64,000 nt of DNA, from positions 53,148 to 117,147 of the forward strand of contig NZ_CABVMM010000015.1 of NCBI RefSeq assembly GCF_902499555.1, given 5' to 3'. A program made the position numbers and the translations under genes. Within the stretch, counting starts at the first letter, position 1. Each line of letters starts with the position of its first letter. This document shows positions 17,138 to 26,613 of this stretch, one piece after another. The notes under the pieces were generated by a model that was not told where the DNA came from, searched no databases, and saw only the letters and a program-made list of their open reading frames with translations. Source of the stretch: Mesonia oceanica. GTDB taxonomy: Bacteria > Bacteroidota > Bacteroidia > Flavobacteriales > Flavobacteriaceae.

Positions 17138-18499
17138 ATGCTTACATCCATAAATCCTTATACCGGTGAGAAAATTGAAAAATTTAAAGTTCACACCAAA
17201 TCAGATATTTCTAAAAAAATAAAAAAGGCCGATAAGACATTTCAAGATTGGCGGCACGTTTCTTTTGAAAGAAAAAAAGAATTAATGCTGAAGTTGGCTG
17301 ATGAATTGCGGAACAATAAAAAAGATTATGCCACAGCCATTACTAAAGAAATGGGAAAACCTATTACACAAGCTATAGCCGAAATTGAAAAATGTGCTTG
17401 GGTGTGTGAATATTATGCTGAAAATGCAAAAAATCAACTTGAAAAAGAGATAATAGAAACCGATGCAAAAGAATCTTATGTGCGTTACGATCCGTTAGGA
17501 GTAATTCTTGCTGTCATGCCTTGGAATTATCCTTTTTGGCAAGTATTTAGATTTATTGCCCCGGCTTTAATGGCAGGAAATGTAGGTCTTTTAAAACATG
17601 CCAGCAATGTAATGCGCTGTGCAGAAAATATAGAACAAGCCATTTTAAATGCCGGTTTTCCTGAAGGTTGTTTCCAAAACCTAATTATTGGCAGTAAAAA
17701 GGTAGAACAAATTATTAGGGATAAACGTGTAAAAGCAGTCACCTTAACCGGAAGTAAACCCGCAGGAAGTTCGGTGGCTTCCATTGCCGGAGAAGAAATA
17801 AAAAAATCGGTGTTGGAATTGGGGGGAAGTAACGCCTTAGTGGTTTTTGAAGATGCGAATATTACCGAAACCGTAAAAACCTGTGTGCAAGCCAGGTTTC
17901 AAAATACCGGACAAAGTTGTATTGCCGGAAAACGTCTAATTGTTCAAGAATCTATTTATGAAGAATTTTTGGAAGAATTTATCACACAAGTTCGTGAATT
18001 GAAGAGTGGAGACCCGATGGATGAAGAAACATATATAGGTGTGCTAGCACGTGAAGATTTGGCGATAGACTTAGAAGAACAATTAGAAAAATCTAAAAAG
18101 CAAGGAGCAAAAGTAGTGTTGGGCGGAAAACGAAATAAAACTTATTTTGAGCCTACTATCGTGATTAACGTTAATAAAAAGATGACTATTTTTAAAGAGG
18201 AAACCTTTGGGCCTCTAATGGCCGTAACCCGATTTAATTCTGATATGGAAGCTATTGATTTGGTCAATAGATCAGCTTTTGGATTAGGAGTTTCTATTTT
18301 TACAGAGGATTACGAAAGGGCAAAAGCTTTAATTCCGCAGTTTGAAGATGGAGCTGTTTTTGTTAACGAACTAGTAAAAAGTGATCCGCGTTTACCTTTT
18401 GGAGGAACCAAGGAATCAGGTTATGGAAGAGAACTTTCTTCCCACGGAATTAAAGAGTTTTTAAACAGAAAGACCGTTTACATTAATAAATATGAGTAA
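17138..18499 (+). CDS. NAD(P)-dependent aldehyde dehydrogenase, succinate-semialdehyde type
   Basis: The 453-residue enzyme oxidises an aldehyde to its acid, probably succinate semialdehyde. Motifs are AVMPWNYPFWQVFRFIAPAL (cofactor and oxyanion region), LTGSKPAGSSVA, the general base glutamate in LELGGSNALVV, the nucleophile cysteine in FQNTGQSCIAGKR, and FKEETFGPLMAV. It is about 30 residues shorter at the N terminus than E. coli GabD, as is usual for this bacterial subgroup. It stands alone between corA and tRNA-Arg. Confidence 0.87.
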   Translation: MLTSINPYTGEKIEKFKVHTKSDISKKIKKADKTFQDWRHVSFERKKELMLKLADELRNNKKDYATAITKEMGKPITQAIAEIEKCAWVCEYYAENAKNQLEKEIIETDAKESYVRYDPLGVILAVMPWNYPFWQVFRFIAPALMAGNVGLLKHASNVMRCAENIEQAILNAGFPEGCFQNLIIGSKKVEQIIRDKRVKAVTLTGSKPAGSSVASIAGEEIKKSVLELGGSNALVVFEDANITETVKTCVQARFQNTGQSCIAGKRLIVQESIYEEFLEEFITQVRELKSGDPMDEETYIGVLAREDLAIDLEEQLEKSKKQGAKVVLGGKRNKTYFEPTIVINVNKKMTIFKEETFGPLMAVTRFNSDMEAIDLVNRSAFGLGVSIFTEDYERAKALIPQFEDGAVFVNELVKSDPRLPFGGTKESGYGRELSSHGIKEFLNRKTVYINKYE

Positions 18500-18567
18500 A
18501 AATTAAAATTTTTCTTTCTGAATATGAGTGAATTAATTATTTGTTCATTTTTTTGAAGAATTTAGGG

Positions 18568-18597
18568 TTGTTTTATTCAGAAGTATTAATATATTTG
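18568..18597 (+). promoter_or_regulatory. Promoter of tRNA-Arg
   Basis: TTG (18568-18570) and TATATTTG (18590-18597) are 19 bases apart, an exact Bacteroidetes promoter, 17 bases before the tRNA. Confidence 0.8.
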
Positions 18598-18614
18598 CAA
18601 CCGCTTTTAAGCTT

Positions 18615-18688
18615 GGTCGCGTAGCTCAGTTGGATAGAGCATCTGCCTTCTAAGCAGACGGTCACAGGTTCGAATCCTGTCGCGATCA
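18615..18688 (+). tRNA. tRNA-Arg (UCU anticodon)
   Basis: The 74-base cloverleaf has acceptor arms GGTCGCG and CGCGATC (one G-U pair), a D arm around AGCTCAGTTGGATAGAGC, anticodon stem CTGCC/AGCAG with loop CTTCTAA giving anticodon TCT, and T arm ACAGGTTCGAATCCTGT. CCA is not encoded. Confidence 0.96.
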
Positions 18689-18700
18689 CTTAGAAAACCA

Positions 18701-18730
18701 AAAACCTCTTGTTTTACAAGGGGTTTTTTT
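18701..18730 (+). terminator. Rho-independent terminator of tRNA-Arg
   Basis: AAACCTCTTG pairs with CAAGGGGTTT around TTTTA, followed by a run of seven T's, 13 bases after the tRNA. Confidence 0.85.
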
Positions 18731-18789
18731 ATGTCTGAGATTTAACTTTCCCAATGAAGTATTCCGCGCTTTTTTATCTATTGAAAAAA

Positions 18790-19641
18790 TTAATTCCTGT
18801 TATTTTGTATTTCCTTTCTTGTTTCCCGCATTCCCTTACCTGTATATTTTTTCATCATCCTATTGAGATGGCTACTATCGGTAAAACCAAGTTCGGAAGC
18901 TATTTCCTGAAAAGAAACATCGGTAAATTTTGCTCTTGCCCCTGCTATACGTAGTTTAGAACAAATTAAGTAATCTTGAAACTTTTGGGATGTATTCCTT
19001 TTAAAATACTCACTGAAATAATTTTTGGAAATATTGAACTTTTGAGATAGATAACCCACTGTCAGTTTTTCGGGTTCAAGAAGATTAAAGTCTATAAAAT
19101 TCAGGATTTCGGCAATTTTTTTATCTGTAAAATGATGCCCTCTGTATTTCTTGTCCTGTATGTTCCGACTGATGATTGCGATTAACGAAACCAATGTATT
19201 CTGAATTATAAAGGTGCTACAACCTGCTTTTTTTTGATATTCATAAAGAATGATGTCCAAAAGCCTCTTTAATTGCATTCGATCATCAAGATTATCTATT
19301 AATTCCCCCGATAGGTAATCGTGATTGCCAATGATGAAATTCAGGGAATTGAACCACTTGCTATAATCTACCGTTTCGTTGGGATTTGGTAAAAAGTAAC
19401 TTGCCGTGAAGCGAAGAAAGAGAAAACGTGTTTTCTTTTCAATAACGTACATATGACAACGTGCCGCAGGTAAAAGAAATATACCGTTTTTTCTGTACGG
19501 ATATGCAATATGGTTTACACGATGTAAGCCTTTGCCGTTTAAGATATAAACCAACTCAAAAAAATTGTTTTTTCGGTTTCTTTCTTTCCATTCGCTGTAA
19601 TCCACGATTTCAATAGCGAATGTATCGTGTATCTGCTCCAT
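18790..19641 (-). CDS. AraC-family transcriptional regulator
   Basis: The 283-residue protein has an N-terminal cupin-like ligand domain (about 1-150; FFELVYILNGKGLHRVNH) and a C-terminal AraC double helix-turn-helix domain from about 180, with YLSQKFNISKNYFSEYFKRN and FQEIASELGFTDSSHLNRMM. It is divergent from the AhpD-like gene at 19774 and probably controls it and the dehydrogenase gene that follows. ATG 19641 is preferred over TTG 19656. Confidence 0.87.
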   Translation of the reverse strand: MEQIHDTFAIEIVDYSEWKERNRKNNFFELVYILNGKGLHRVNHIAYPYRKNGIFLLPAARCHMYVIEKKTRFLFLRFTASYFLPNPNETVDYSKWFNSLNFIIGNHDYLSGELIDNLDDRMQLKRLLDIILYEYQKKAGCSTFIIQNTLVSLIAIISRNIQDKKYRGHHFTDKKIAEILNFIDFNLLEPEKLTVGYLSQKFNISKNYFSEYFKRNTSQKFQDYLICSKLRIAGARAKFTDVSFQEIASELGFTDSSHLNRMMKKYTGKGMRETRKEIQNNRN

Positions 19642-19773
19642 CAGACAAAGGTGCAAAAAACAGTACTAAAAAACACAATATCCAATTAGGATACTGTTAT
19701 TTCCTTTTTGATTACGGCATCTGAAAATAGGACAGCAATACCTTTGCAAGGTCATTTAAAACAAAAAAAGAAG

Positions 19774-20190
19774 ATGGATTATAAAGAAATCGCAAAAAAG
19801 ACCATTGGTTGCCTTTACCAGTCACACACAAGTATCAGGCAGTCCGGTATTGACAATAAATTAGTAGCCTTAGCAGAATTACGTACCTCACAACTCAATG
19901 GTTGTGCCTATTGCTGTAGTTTTCACGCAGAAGAACTTCGTAAAATGGGCATAGACCAAAAATTGATAGATACAATCCCAGGTCATAAGCATTCTTTTTC
20001 TTTTGATATAAAACAGGAACTTGTTTTAAAATGGGCAGATGCGATAACCGTGCTTTCTGATGAGGTGAATATAATCAAACAAGAAATGGAGCACCATTTT
20101 TCACAAAGGGAATTGGTTGAACTAACAGCAAGTATTTCACTTATGAACACACTGAACAGGCTTCGCATTACACTAGGAGATAAATTTTAA
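19774..20190 (+). CDS. Carboxymuconolactone decarboxylase / AhpD-like protein
   Basis: The 138-residue protein belongs to the alkylhydroperoxidase D-like family. The redox motif is CAYCCSFH (CxxC followed by His), in the context LAELRTSQLNGCAYCCSFHA, which fits a peroxidase-type thiol centre. The ATG at 19774 (MDYKEIAKK) is chosen; an extension from 19708 lacks family support. It is 8 bases upstream of the oxidoreductase gene, forming a small redox operon divergent from the AraC regulator. Confidence 0.83.
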   Translation: MDYKEIAKKTIGCLYQSHTSIRQSGIDNKLVALAELRTSQLNGCAYCCSFHAEELRKMGIDQKLIDTIPGHKHSFSFDIKQELVLKWADAITVLSDEVNIIKQEMEHHFSQRELVELTASISLMNTLNRLRITLGDKF

Positions 20191-20198
20191 AGTAGCAT

Positions 20199-21143
20199 AT
20201 GAAAGCGATTATATTGAAAGAATTTGGCGGTGTAGAAAATCTGGAAGTTCAAGAAATACCAATACCTAGGATATCAGAAAATGAAGTATTAGTTAAAGTA
20301 AAAGCATTTAGTGTAAATCCTGTAGATGTAAAAACAAGAAAGGGGGAGGCATTAGCAGCTTCGTTGAGAAATGAAAAACCCATTATTTTAGGTTGGGATA
20401 TTTCAGGAATTATTGTTGAAACAGGAAAAAATATAACCTCATTAAAACTTAATGATGAAGTTTTTGGGATGGTAAATTTTGTAGGACACGGAAAAGCCTA
20501 CGCAGAATACATAGTCGTTTCTGTAGCGCATTTAGCGTTAAAGCCTAAGAATATTTCGCACGCGGAAGCTGCCGCAAGTACTTTAGCGGCATTAACAGCG
20601 TGGCAAGCCTTTTCTTTTTTTGGCAAATTAAGAAAAGAAGATAAAGTTTTAATCCACGCAGCGGCAGGAGGGGTAGGACATTTTGCGGTTCAGATGGCTA
20701 AACACCTAGGAGCATTTGTAATAGGAACATCATCTGCAAAAAACAAGGAATTTGTGTTGGGTTGGGGTGCCGATAAGCATATTGATTACAAGAACCAGCA
20801 ATTTGAAAACGAACTAAGTAATATTGATTTTGTTTTAGAAACGATAGGGCACAAGAATTTCAAAAAGTCGGTAAGTGTACTTCGAGAAGAAGGAACAATT
20901 GTAAATTTACCTTCAGGATTAACAAAAGAAGACGAAAAAGCAGCTGAACAAAAAAAGCTGAATACTTGTTTTTTTATGTCAGTTTACTCAAACGGCGATG
21001 ATATGAAAATCATAGCAGATCTATTGGAAAGAAAAATTATTCGTCCTCATATCTATAAAATCTATGGTTTTAATAAAGTTAGAGAAGCGCATTTACAAGT
21101 GGAAACAGGAACAACTAGAGGCAAAGTAGTAGTAGAAATATAG
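20199..21143 (+). CDS. Zinc-independent MDR-family NADP oxidoreductase
   Basis: The 314-residue protein is a quinone oxidoreductase-like medium-chain dehydrogenase. It has FSVNPVDVKTRKGE and LGWDISGIIVETG in the GroES-like N-terminal domain and the Rossmann loop HAAAGGVGHFAVQMAKHLGA. The zinc-binding cysteines of alcohol dehydrogenases are absent, which points to reduction of quinones or other electrophiles with NADPH. It follows the AhpD-like gene by 8 bases, suggesting a shared role in oxidative or electrophile stress. Confidence 0.85.
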   Translation: MKAIILKEFGGVENLEVQEIPIPRISENEVLVKVKAFSVNPVDVKTRKGEALAASLRNEKPIILGWDISGIIVETGKNITSLKLNDEVFGMVNFVGHGKAYAEYIVVSVAHLALKPKNISHAEAAASTLAALTAWQAFSFFGKLRKEDKVLIHAAAGGVGHFAVQMAKHLGAFVIGTSSAKNKEFVLGWGADKHIDYKNQQFENELSNIDFVLETIGHKNFKKSVSVLREEGTIVNLPSGLTKEDEKAAEQKKLNTCFFMSVYSNGDDMKIIADLLERKIIRPHIYKIYGFNKVREAHLQVETGTTRGKVVVEI

Positions 21144-21264
21144 TACGAAAGCACAGCACCAATAACTATTATGCAAGTCTTTGCCCCTTACTTTTTGCTT
21201 TATACTCTTTCACGGACTTTGAGAGTGCAAATTTGATAAGAGTGTGCGGTTAGGATAGGCAAAA

Positions 21265-22104
21265 CTACCTAAAAAAAGAAAACTCATTGGTTTTGATCAC
21301 ATAACCTACACGAATCATACTTTTTGATTCTTTATAATTGAGCAGGCCTTCTGCCTGTCCTACATAATACTCCAGCATCAGGTATTGGTTAGAACGGTTT
21401 TGTTTAAAAGGATTAAAGTATATACGCGTTCTTATACTGCCTTTTGCATCAAAGTTTAGTCCCTTTCGCATTCTGAGGGTTAGATACAGTTTGTTGGGTT
21501 TCCATTCGTGCTCCAGGTTGATCTCCCCAAGGCCGGTATAGTCTAAGAGGTCCCGGTTTCCGTCTTTATAGGCAAAAGGAGCCCACAGCTCAAAACTTCC
21601 CCGGGTATTCTTAGCAATCTTTGTGATATAAGAAAAGGTTATTCGGTTCCAGCTTCGGGAGTAAATACTGTCCCGTCCGTTTGATTCATGCTCCAGAGAG
21701 ACAGTTCCCAGACCTCTTAACCGATCTTTCTTGTCAAAAATGGGTTTTCCCCAAGTGATAGAAGGATTGAAATTGATGTCTTTAAAGGGAAAAGAATCTT
21801 CATAGATGTTCCAAAAAGCTTTTTGGGTATACGTCAGAAACAAGTACGTATCCCAGGGCAATTGATCCCGGGTGATCATCTGTTTAAAACTGATCTGGTA
21901 TTTCGCATCGGCACTACTTGAGTTGATTGCTGTATTGGTAGGAATCCCGGTGACAAAATAATTGTCCTTATGGATGGAGAAATAGGGAAGTTTTTGAATA
22001 GAATCTTTAAACTGTTCTCGCGTTATGGTTTGTGCTTCAACGCGGGATACGCCAATAACGATAAAGCTTGCAAAAGCTAGAAAGACTGATTTTTTTAGTT
22101 TCAT
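21265..22104 (-). CDS. pldA: Outer-membrane phospholipase A (PldA)
   Basis: This 279-residue protein has a signal peptide ending in VEAQ and a beta-barrel like OMPLA. The catalytic set is visible: H139 and S141 in LEHESNGRD and N153 in SWNRITF, with the same 2- and 12-residue spacing as the His-Ser-Asn triad of E. coli PldA. YTQKAFWNIY is the other family hallmark. OMPLA hydrolyses phospholipids that reach the outer leaflet. It sits 66 bases downstream of the tolC-like gene on the same strand, so it may be the last gene of the efflux operon. Confidence 0.88.
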   Translation of the reverse strand: MKLKKSVFLAFASFIVIGVSRVEAQTITREQFKDSIQKLPYFSIHKDNYFVTGIPTNTAINSSSADAKYQISFKQMITRDQLPWDTYLFLTYTQKAFWNIYEDSFPFKDINFNPSITWGKPIFDKKDRLRGLGTVSLEHESNGRDSIYSRSWNRITFSYITKIAKNTRGSFELWAPFAYKDGNRDLLDYTGLGEINLEHEWKPNKLYLTLRMRKGLNFDAKGSIRTRIYFNPFKQNRSNQYLMLEYYVGQAEGLLNYKESKSMIRVGYVIKTNEFSFFR

Positions 22105-22170
22105 AGTACAGGTTATTAGAAGCTGTTATCCTAACGTGGTGCAATTTAGTACTCCACCTTTGTATTCGTA

Positions 22171-23475
22171 TTATAAATTATCGGTTATGAACAGATACTT
22201 CGATTCTGCTATTCTGTAATTGGCATACGCATTGGCGTATTCAGCCTCAGCAGCTTCTTTTTGTTGTTGGGCATCTAAGAGATCAGAAAGATTGTTAAGT
22301 CCGCTGTTGTAATTATCCCGTTGTACCTTTAGGTTCTCATTGGCATAGTTCCTATTATCTTTCGCATAGGTAATCTGCTTATAAGCATCCATCAGGTCGT
22401 ACCAGGATTTCATGATCCCTATAGTAAGTTGGTTTTTGCGATCTTCAAAATTATTTTGAACAATTTTTTCTTCCAGCGCTTTTTGCTTTACTTTTTGGCG
22501 ACCGGCACCCCACCAATCGGATATGGGGATGCTCACCATCCCAAAAGCAATCGGCATAAATTGACTGTCAAAAGCATTGTTAAACGACCCAAAATAACCC
22601 GCATTAACCCCCACTGAAACCTGAGGGAGCAAGTCGGCTTTGGTAAGTTCAGACTGCAATTGGGATGCGGTAATCGATTTTTCAAGCAGCCTGTAATTTG
22701 CGTTGTCCTGCAAATCGAGATCAGGTCTGGCGTACGTAAGCTGAGGTGGGTTGACCCGCTGTAAGGTATCGGTGACGACGGTGGTTGTATCGTAGACTTT
22801 ACCCACATACAAGCCCAGGTCTAGCAATGCCAGTTTACGCATATTGCCCAGTTTGCTTTGTTGTAAAAGTACACGGCTGCGATTGGTTCGTACACGTAGC
22901 AATTGATTTTTAGCGATAAGTCCGGCAGATAAGAGGTCTTGTTGTTGTTTTAATAATTCATCCAGATAAATCTTACTGGCCTGAATAGATTTGAGTTGCT
23001 CTTGCACCTGAACCAGTTGCCAGTACTTTTGCGCTGTATTCAATACAACCGAATCTACAGCCTGCTCAGCCTGAATGCTTCGGGTTTCAGCCAGAAGGCG
23101 TGCTAAATTATTGGCATTTCTAACTTTTCCGCCGGCATAAATCGCTTCTGTCGCCATGGCACCGGCCTGATAAAAATTATCAATGCCATTGGGTAACAGT
23201 TGAGGTATAGGCGGTATAAATTCCTTAAACCCGTAAACGCCAATTCCCGTGGCGCTAATCTGAGGGAAATAATTAGCAAGAGCTTCGCGTTTGGCTGCTT
23301 CCGCTTGTTCTATTCTTATTTTTCCGTTTTTGATAGCCTTGCTGTAGGACAATGCGGCTTGCTTAACTTCTTCTAAATTCAGTTTTTGCTGTGCAAGTAA
23401 GTTTCCGCAGGACAAAAAACTCAGCATACACCAGATTACAAGGGGTATGCGCTTAGGTATTTGCATCTTTTTCAT
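22171..23475 (-). CDS. TolC-family outer-membrane efflux channel
   Basis: The 434-residue protein is the outer-membrane component of the adjacent RND pump. A signal peptide (MKKMQIPKRIPLVIWCMLSF) ends near LLAQ. The mature part shows the two TolC repeats of long amphipathic helices, with LNLEEVKQAAL at the start and YNSGLNNLSDLLDAQQQ in the second repeat. ATG 23475 lies 7 bases after the RND stop and directly precedes the signal peptide; longer in-frame versions would overlap the pump gene. Confidence 0.9.
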   Translation of the reverse strand: MKKMQIPKRIPLVIWCMLSFLSCGNLLAQQKLNLEEVKQAALSYSKAIKNGKIRIEQAEAAKREALANYFPQISATGIGVYGFKEFIPPIPQLLPNGIDNFYQAGAMATEAIYAGGKVRNANNLARLLAETRSIQAEQAVDSVVLNTAQKYWQLVQVQEQLKSIQASKIYLDELLKQQQDLLSAGLIAKNQLLRVRTNRSRVLLQQSKLGNMRKLALLDLGLYVGKVYDTTTVVTDTLQRVNPPQLTYARPDLDLQDNANYRLLEKSITASQLQSELTKADLLPQVSVGVNAGYFGSFNNAFDSQFMPIAFGMVSIPISDWWGAGRQKVKQKALEEKIVQNNFEDRKNQLTIGIMKSWYDLMDAYKQITYAKDNRNYANENLKVQRDNYNSGLNNLSDLLDAQQQKEAAEAEYANAYANYRIAESKYLFITDNL

Positions 23476-23482
23476 ACTCGTT

Positions 23483-26400
23483 TTAGGCGTTTGCATTAGT
23501 GTGTTGTGTTTCTTCTTGTTCCGTTTCCTCGTTCCTAAAGAACAACCAGTAGAGTACCGGTAAAACAAATAGGGTGAGTACCATAGACAGCATTAAACCA
23601 AAGGCGATAACCGTACCTAAGGGTCCCCATAACGTGGACCTGCTGATGATCATAGGGGTAACCCCAACGGCAGCAGCAGAAGAGGTAAGGAAAATAGGAC
23701 GCATTCTCCGTTTGGCAGCGTGTGCCGCAGCTTCGTATACCGAATGCCCGTGATGGATGCGCAGTTCATTGGCAAAATCGATTAAAATAATACCGTTTCG
23801 TACCACGATACCACACAAGGCCAACAGCCCTAAGAAGGAAGTAAATCCAAAAGGATACTGCATCAAGATCAATCCTAAAGCTGCGCCAAATATGCTGAGG
23901 GGCATCGTTATAAAACTCAATACGGCCTGTTTGAATTCCCTAAAATGCCACAGCAGGATCAAGAAAATGATAAGGACGCTTATGGATAGGGAAATCCCCA
24001 TAGGAACCAGGTTTTCCTCGCTCATTTCATATTCTCCTCCATAGCCTACTGTAATGCTATCGGGTAGGTTAAGTGCTTCGATTTTAGGACGAAGCTTACC
24101 CAATACTTCATTGGCTACGGCACCTTTTTCAATATCTACACGTACCGTTAAGCAGCGCATTCCGTTACGCCTTACAATTTGTTCCTGTTCCCAACTTGGG
24201 GTTACTTCGGCTACTTGACGTAGCGGTACCACTTTACCGGTTGCAGGTGATATAATCGATAATTCCCTAAGGCTGGAAACAGATTGATCTTTATGATCTT
24301 CAGCCTTAATTTTCACGTTAATCGCATAATCGCCGTCCCAAACCTGTGTGGCATTCAAGCCTTCCATATTCATAGCTATGGTATTGGCAATGGCTTCACG
24401 GGTGAGTCCTATACGAGAAGCTTCTTCTTCATTAACATCAATAGCAACGGTGTGCTGCATTTCGCCATAATTGGTTCTGGACCAAATGGTCTGGGGTGTT
24501 TCCCGTGACAGGTCAATGATTTGATTTCCGTAGTTTTTTAAGGTGTCGATATCATCACCAAAAAGGCGCACTTCTATCTGTGCCGGTTTGGCGATCAGAT
24601 TGAGTTGTTTCATCCGTAAATAGGCATTGGTGAATAGTTCTGAATATTTTTTATCATATTCGATCAACACTTCTTCCGTTGCATCGTCTGAAGTAGTGGT
24701 CACCAAAATTTGCGCATAGTTCTTAGCCGGCAGATTAGGCGCATATACCACATGGAACCGCGGCGAACTTGTGCCTATAAAACTGGTGTAGTTTTCAATA
24801 CGATCGTCTTTGGCTAAAACCTTCTCAAATTCTTTTACCACTTTTTCGGTTTCTGCAAGACTGCTGTTTTTAGACAGGTAAACTTCAATCGCAAACTGAT
24901 TGCGTTCAATTACCGGAAACAATTCTTGCGACAGCTTTGAGAAGAGAACGATACCCACAACTATAGATAGTAGGCCAACTAATACAGTCATTTTATAGTG
25001 CTTCATGGCGCTTTCTACACTTTTGTCAAAAAAGAGCTGTAACCTTTCTAACATCGATTTTTTTTGCTTCTTTTCTTCTTCCTTTTGGTTGTGATGCAAT
25101 CCTCTTTTTATAAATAGGGTATTGAAGAAAGGCACTAAGAGTACAGAAATGGTAAGCGAAAGAAATAATGCCAGCATTATGGTGTAGGGAAACGTGCTTA
25201 AAAAGTCTTTGGCGGTTCCCGACATAAAAAATACCAAAGGCAGGAAGGTGGCCGATATGGCCAAAGTGGCCGTAAATACCGATGGAAAAAGTTCTTTGGC
25301 ACTGTTGAAAGCCGCCTCCCATACCGACTGGCCTTCATCCAGTTTCTCCACGTGGTTGTCTATCACCACAATGGGGTCGTCTACCACAATACCCAGTACG
25401 ATAATCAGGGCCGCTAAGGTCACAGTATTAAGCTCCATCCCCAACATATACATCAAGGCAAGAGTAGCAAGTATGGTGATGGGAATGGTGGCTGCGGCAA
25501 CCGAAGCTACGCGAAAGGGCAGTAGCAGGAGCGTTACAATAATCACACCCATTAAGGCAAAGCCAAATTCTTCAAGGAAATGGCTTATGGAGTGTTGTAC
25601 CACCTCGGGTTGATTCGCGATTTTTGTGATTTGAATATCCTGCGGAAGTTGGGTTTTAAACGCATCGAGTTGATCATTTATTCGGTCTCCAAATTGTACA
25701 ATATTGTTGCCGGAAGCCATCTCAAGCGTAATGATCATCGCTTTGGTTCCATTAGCTGTAATAAAAGAGTCCGGATCGTCGTATTCCCTTTTTACCCGAG
25801 CGATGTCTTTGATGCGGATCACACTACCATCCCGTTCGGTCTTTACAATGTGATTGGCTATATCGGTAACATTTTTAAGGAACACATCCATATTTATAGG
25901 GCGGTCAAAAGTAGGGGATTCTAAAGTTCCGTTTGGCCGTATGGTACCTTGCGTTTGCAGGCTTTGCATTAAAGTTGCCGGACTAATACCGTATTGTGCC
26001 AATTTGTTTTGGTCTACATAAACCGCAATTTGCTCGGTAAGTCCCCCAGAGTGGCTAATCTTTGCCATCCCTTTAACCTGGCGCAGTTGATCTTCGATTT
26101 CTTCTACGTGTTTTTGCAGGTCTTTATATGGTCTGGTTTTAGACTCTACAGCGAGGATCATCGCGGCCGTACTTCCAAAATCACTATTCACTATAATCCC
26201 CTTAACGCCGGGAGGAACACTACGCTGCTGAAAGATCAGCAGGTCGTTTTTAAGCTTGTTCCAAAATTGTTGGGTTTCATTGCTGCCCACACGGTTGGCG
26301 ACCTCTATATAAATATACATTTCCCCATCGCGCGAGTAGGAATACGTCTTTTCTTTGTCCACTTCATTGTAGCTGAACAAGAATTTTTCAACTTTAGCGG

Positions 26401-26602
26401 TAAGTTGCTCTTCCACTTCCTGTGAATTTGCACCGGGATAATACCCAATGACCAATCCTTGTCTAATGGTAAACTCAGGAAATTCGTTACGGGGCATATT
26501 GAAAAGCCCTAACAAGCCAATCAACACAAATACAAAAGCCAATGCCAGCGGAAAGGCTTTGTTTTTCATGGCCCATTCTATCATAGAACCTTGTTTTTTC
26601 AT
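23483..26602 (-). CDS. RND efflux transporter, inner-membrane permease
   Basis: The 1039-residue protein is an AcrB/MdtB-like proton-driven pump with twelve membrane helices: one at the N terminus (AFPLALAFVFVLIGLLGLF), five in the middle and six at the C terminus, with two large periplasmic loops. The proton-relay motif is LGIVVDDPIVVIDNHVEKLD. The second half has ALCGIVVRNGIILIDFANEL. It works with the adaptor and TolC proteins encoded on either side. Substrate cannot be predicted; it may be a drug, bile-like detergent or lipid. Confidence 0.94.
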   Translation of the reverse strand: MKKQGSMIEWAMKNKAFPLALAFVFVLIGLLGLFNMPRNEFPEFTIRQGLVIGYYPGANSQEVEEQLTAKVEKFLFSYNEVDKEKTYSYSRDGEMYIYIEVANRVGSNETQQFWNKLKNDLLIFQQRSVPPGVKGIIVNSDFGSTAAMILAVESKTRPYKDLQKHVEEIEDQLRQVKGMAKISHSGGLTEQIAVYVDQNKLAQYGISPATLMQSLQTQGTIRPNGTLESPTFDRPINMDVFLKNVTDIANHIVKTERDGSVIRIKDIARVKREYDDPDSFITANGTKAMIITLEMASGNNIVQFGDRINDQLDAFKTQLPQDIQITKIANQPEVVQHSISHFLEEFGFALMGVIIVTLLLLPFRVASVAAATIPITILATLALMYMLGMELNTVTLAALIIVLGIVVDDPIVVIDNHVEKLDEGQSVWEAAFNSAKELFPSVFTATLAISATFLPLVFFMSGTAKDFLSTFPYTIMLALFLSLTISVLLVPFFNTLFIKRGLHHNQKEEEKKQKKSMLERLQLFFDKSVESAMKHYKMTVLVGLLSIVVGIVLFSKLSQELFPVIERNQFAIEVYLSKNSSLAETEKVVKEFEKVLAKDDRIENYTSFIGTSSPRFHVVYAPNLPAKNYAQILVTTTSDDATEEVLIEYDKKYSELFTNAYLRMKQLNLIAKPAQIEVRLFGDDIDTLKNYGNQIIDLSRETPQTIWSRTNYGEMQHTVAIDVNEEEASRIGLTREAIANTIAMNMEGLNATQVWDGDYAINVKIKAEDHKDQSVSSLRELSIISPATGKVVPLRQVAEVTPSWEQEQIVRRNGMRCLTVRVDIEKGAVANEVLGKLRPKIEALNLPDSITVGYGGEYEMSEENLVPMGISLSISVLIIFLILLWHFREFKQAVLSFITMPLSIFGAALGLILMQYPFGFTSFLGLLALCGIVVRNGIILIDFANELRIHHGHSVYEAAAHAAKRRMRPIFLTSSAAAVGVTPMIISRSTLWGPLGTVIAFGLMLSMVLTLFVLPVLYWLFFRNEETEQEETQHTNANA

Positions 26603-26613
26603 AAAATAGGGAC

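Noticed and set aside
25194..26425. Long plus-strand frames opposite the RND permease gene
   Set aside because: They are antisense shadows of a GC-richer coding region; the minus-strand permease is complete and matches its family throughout.
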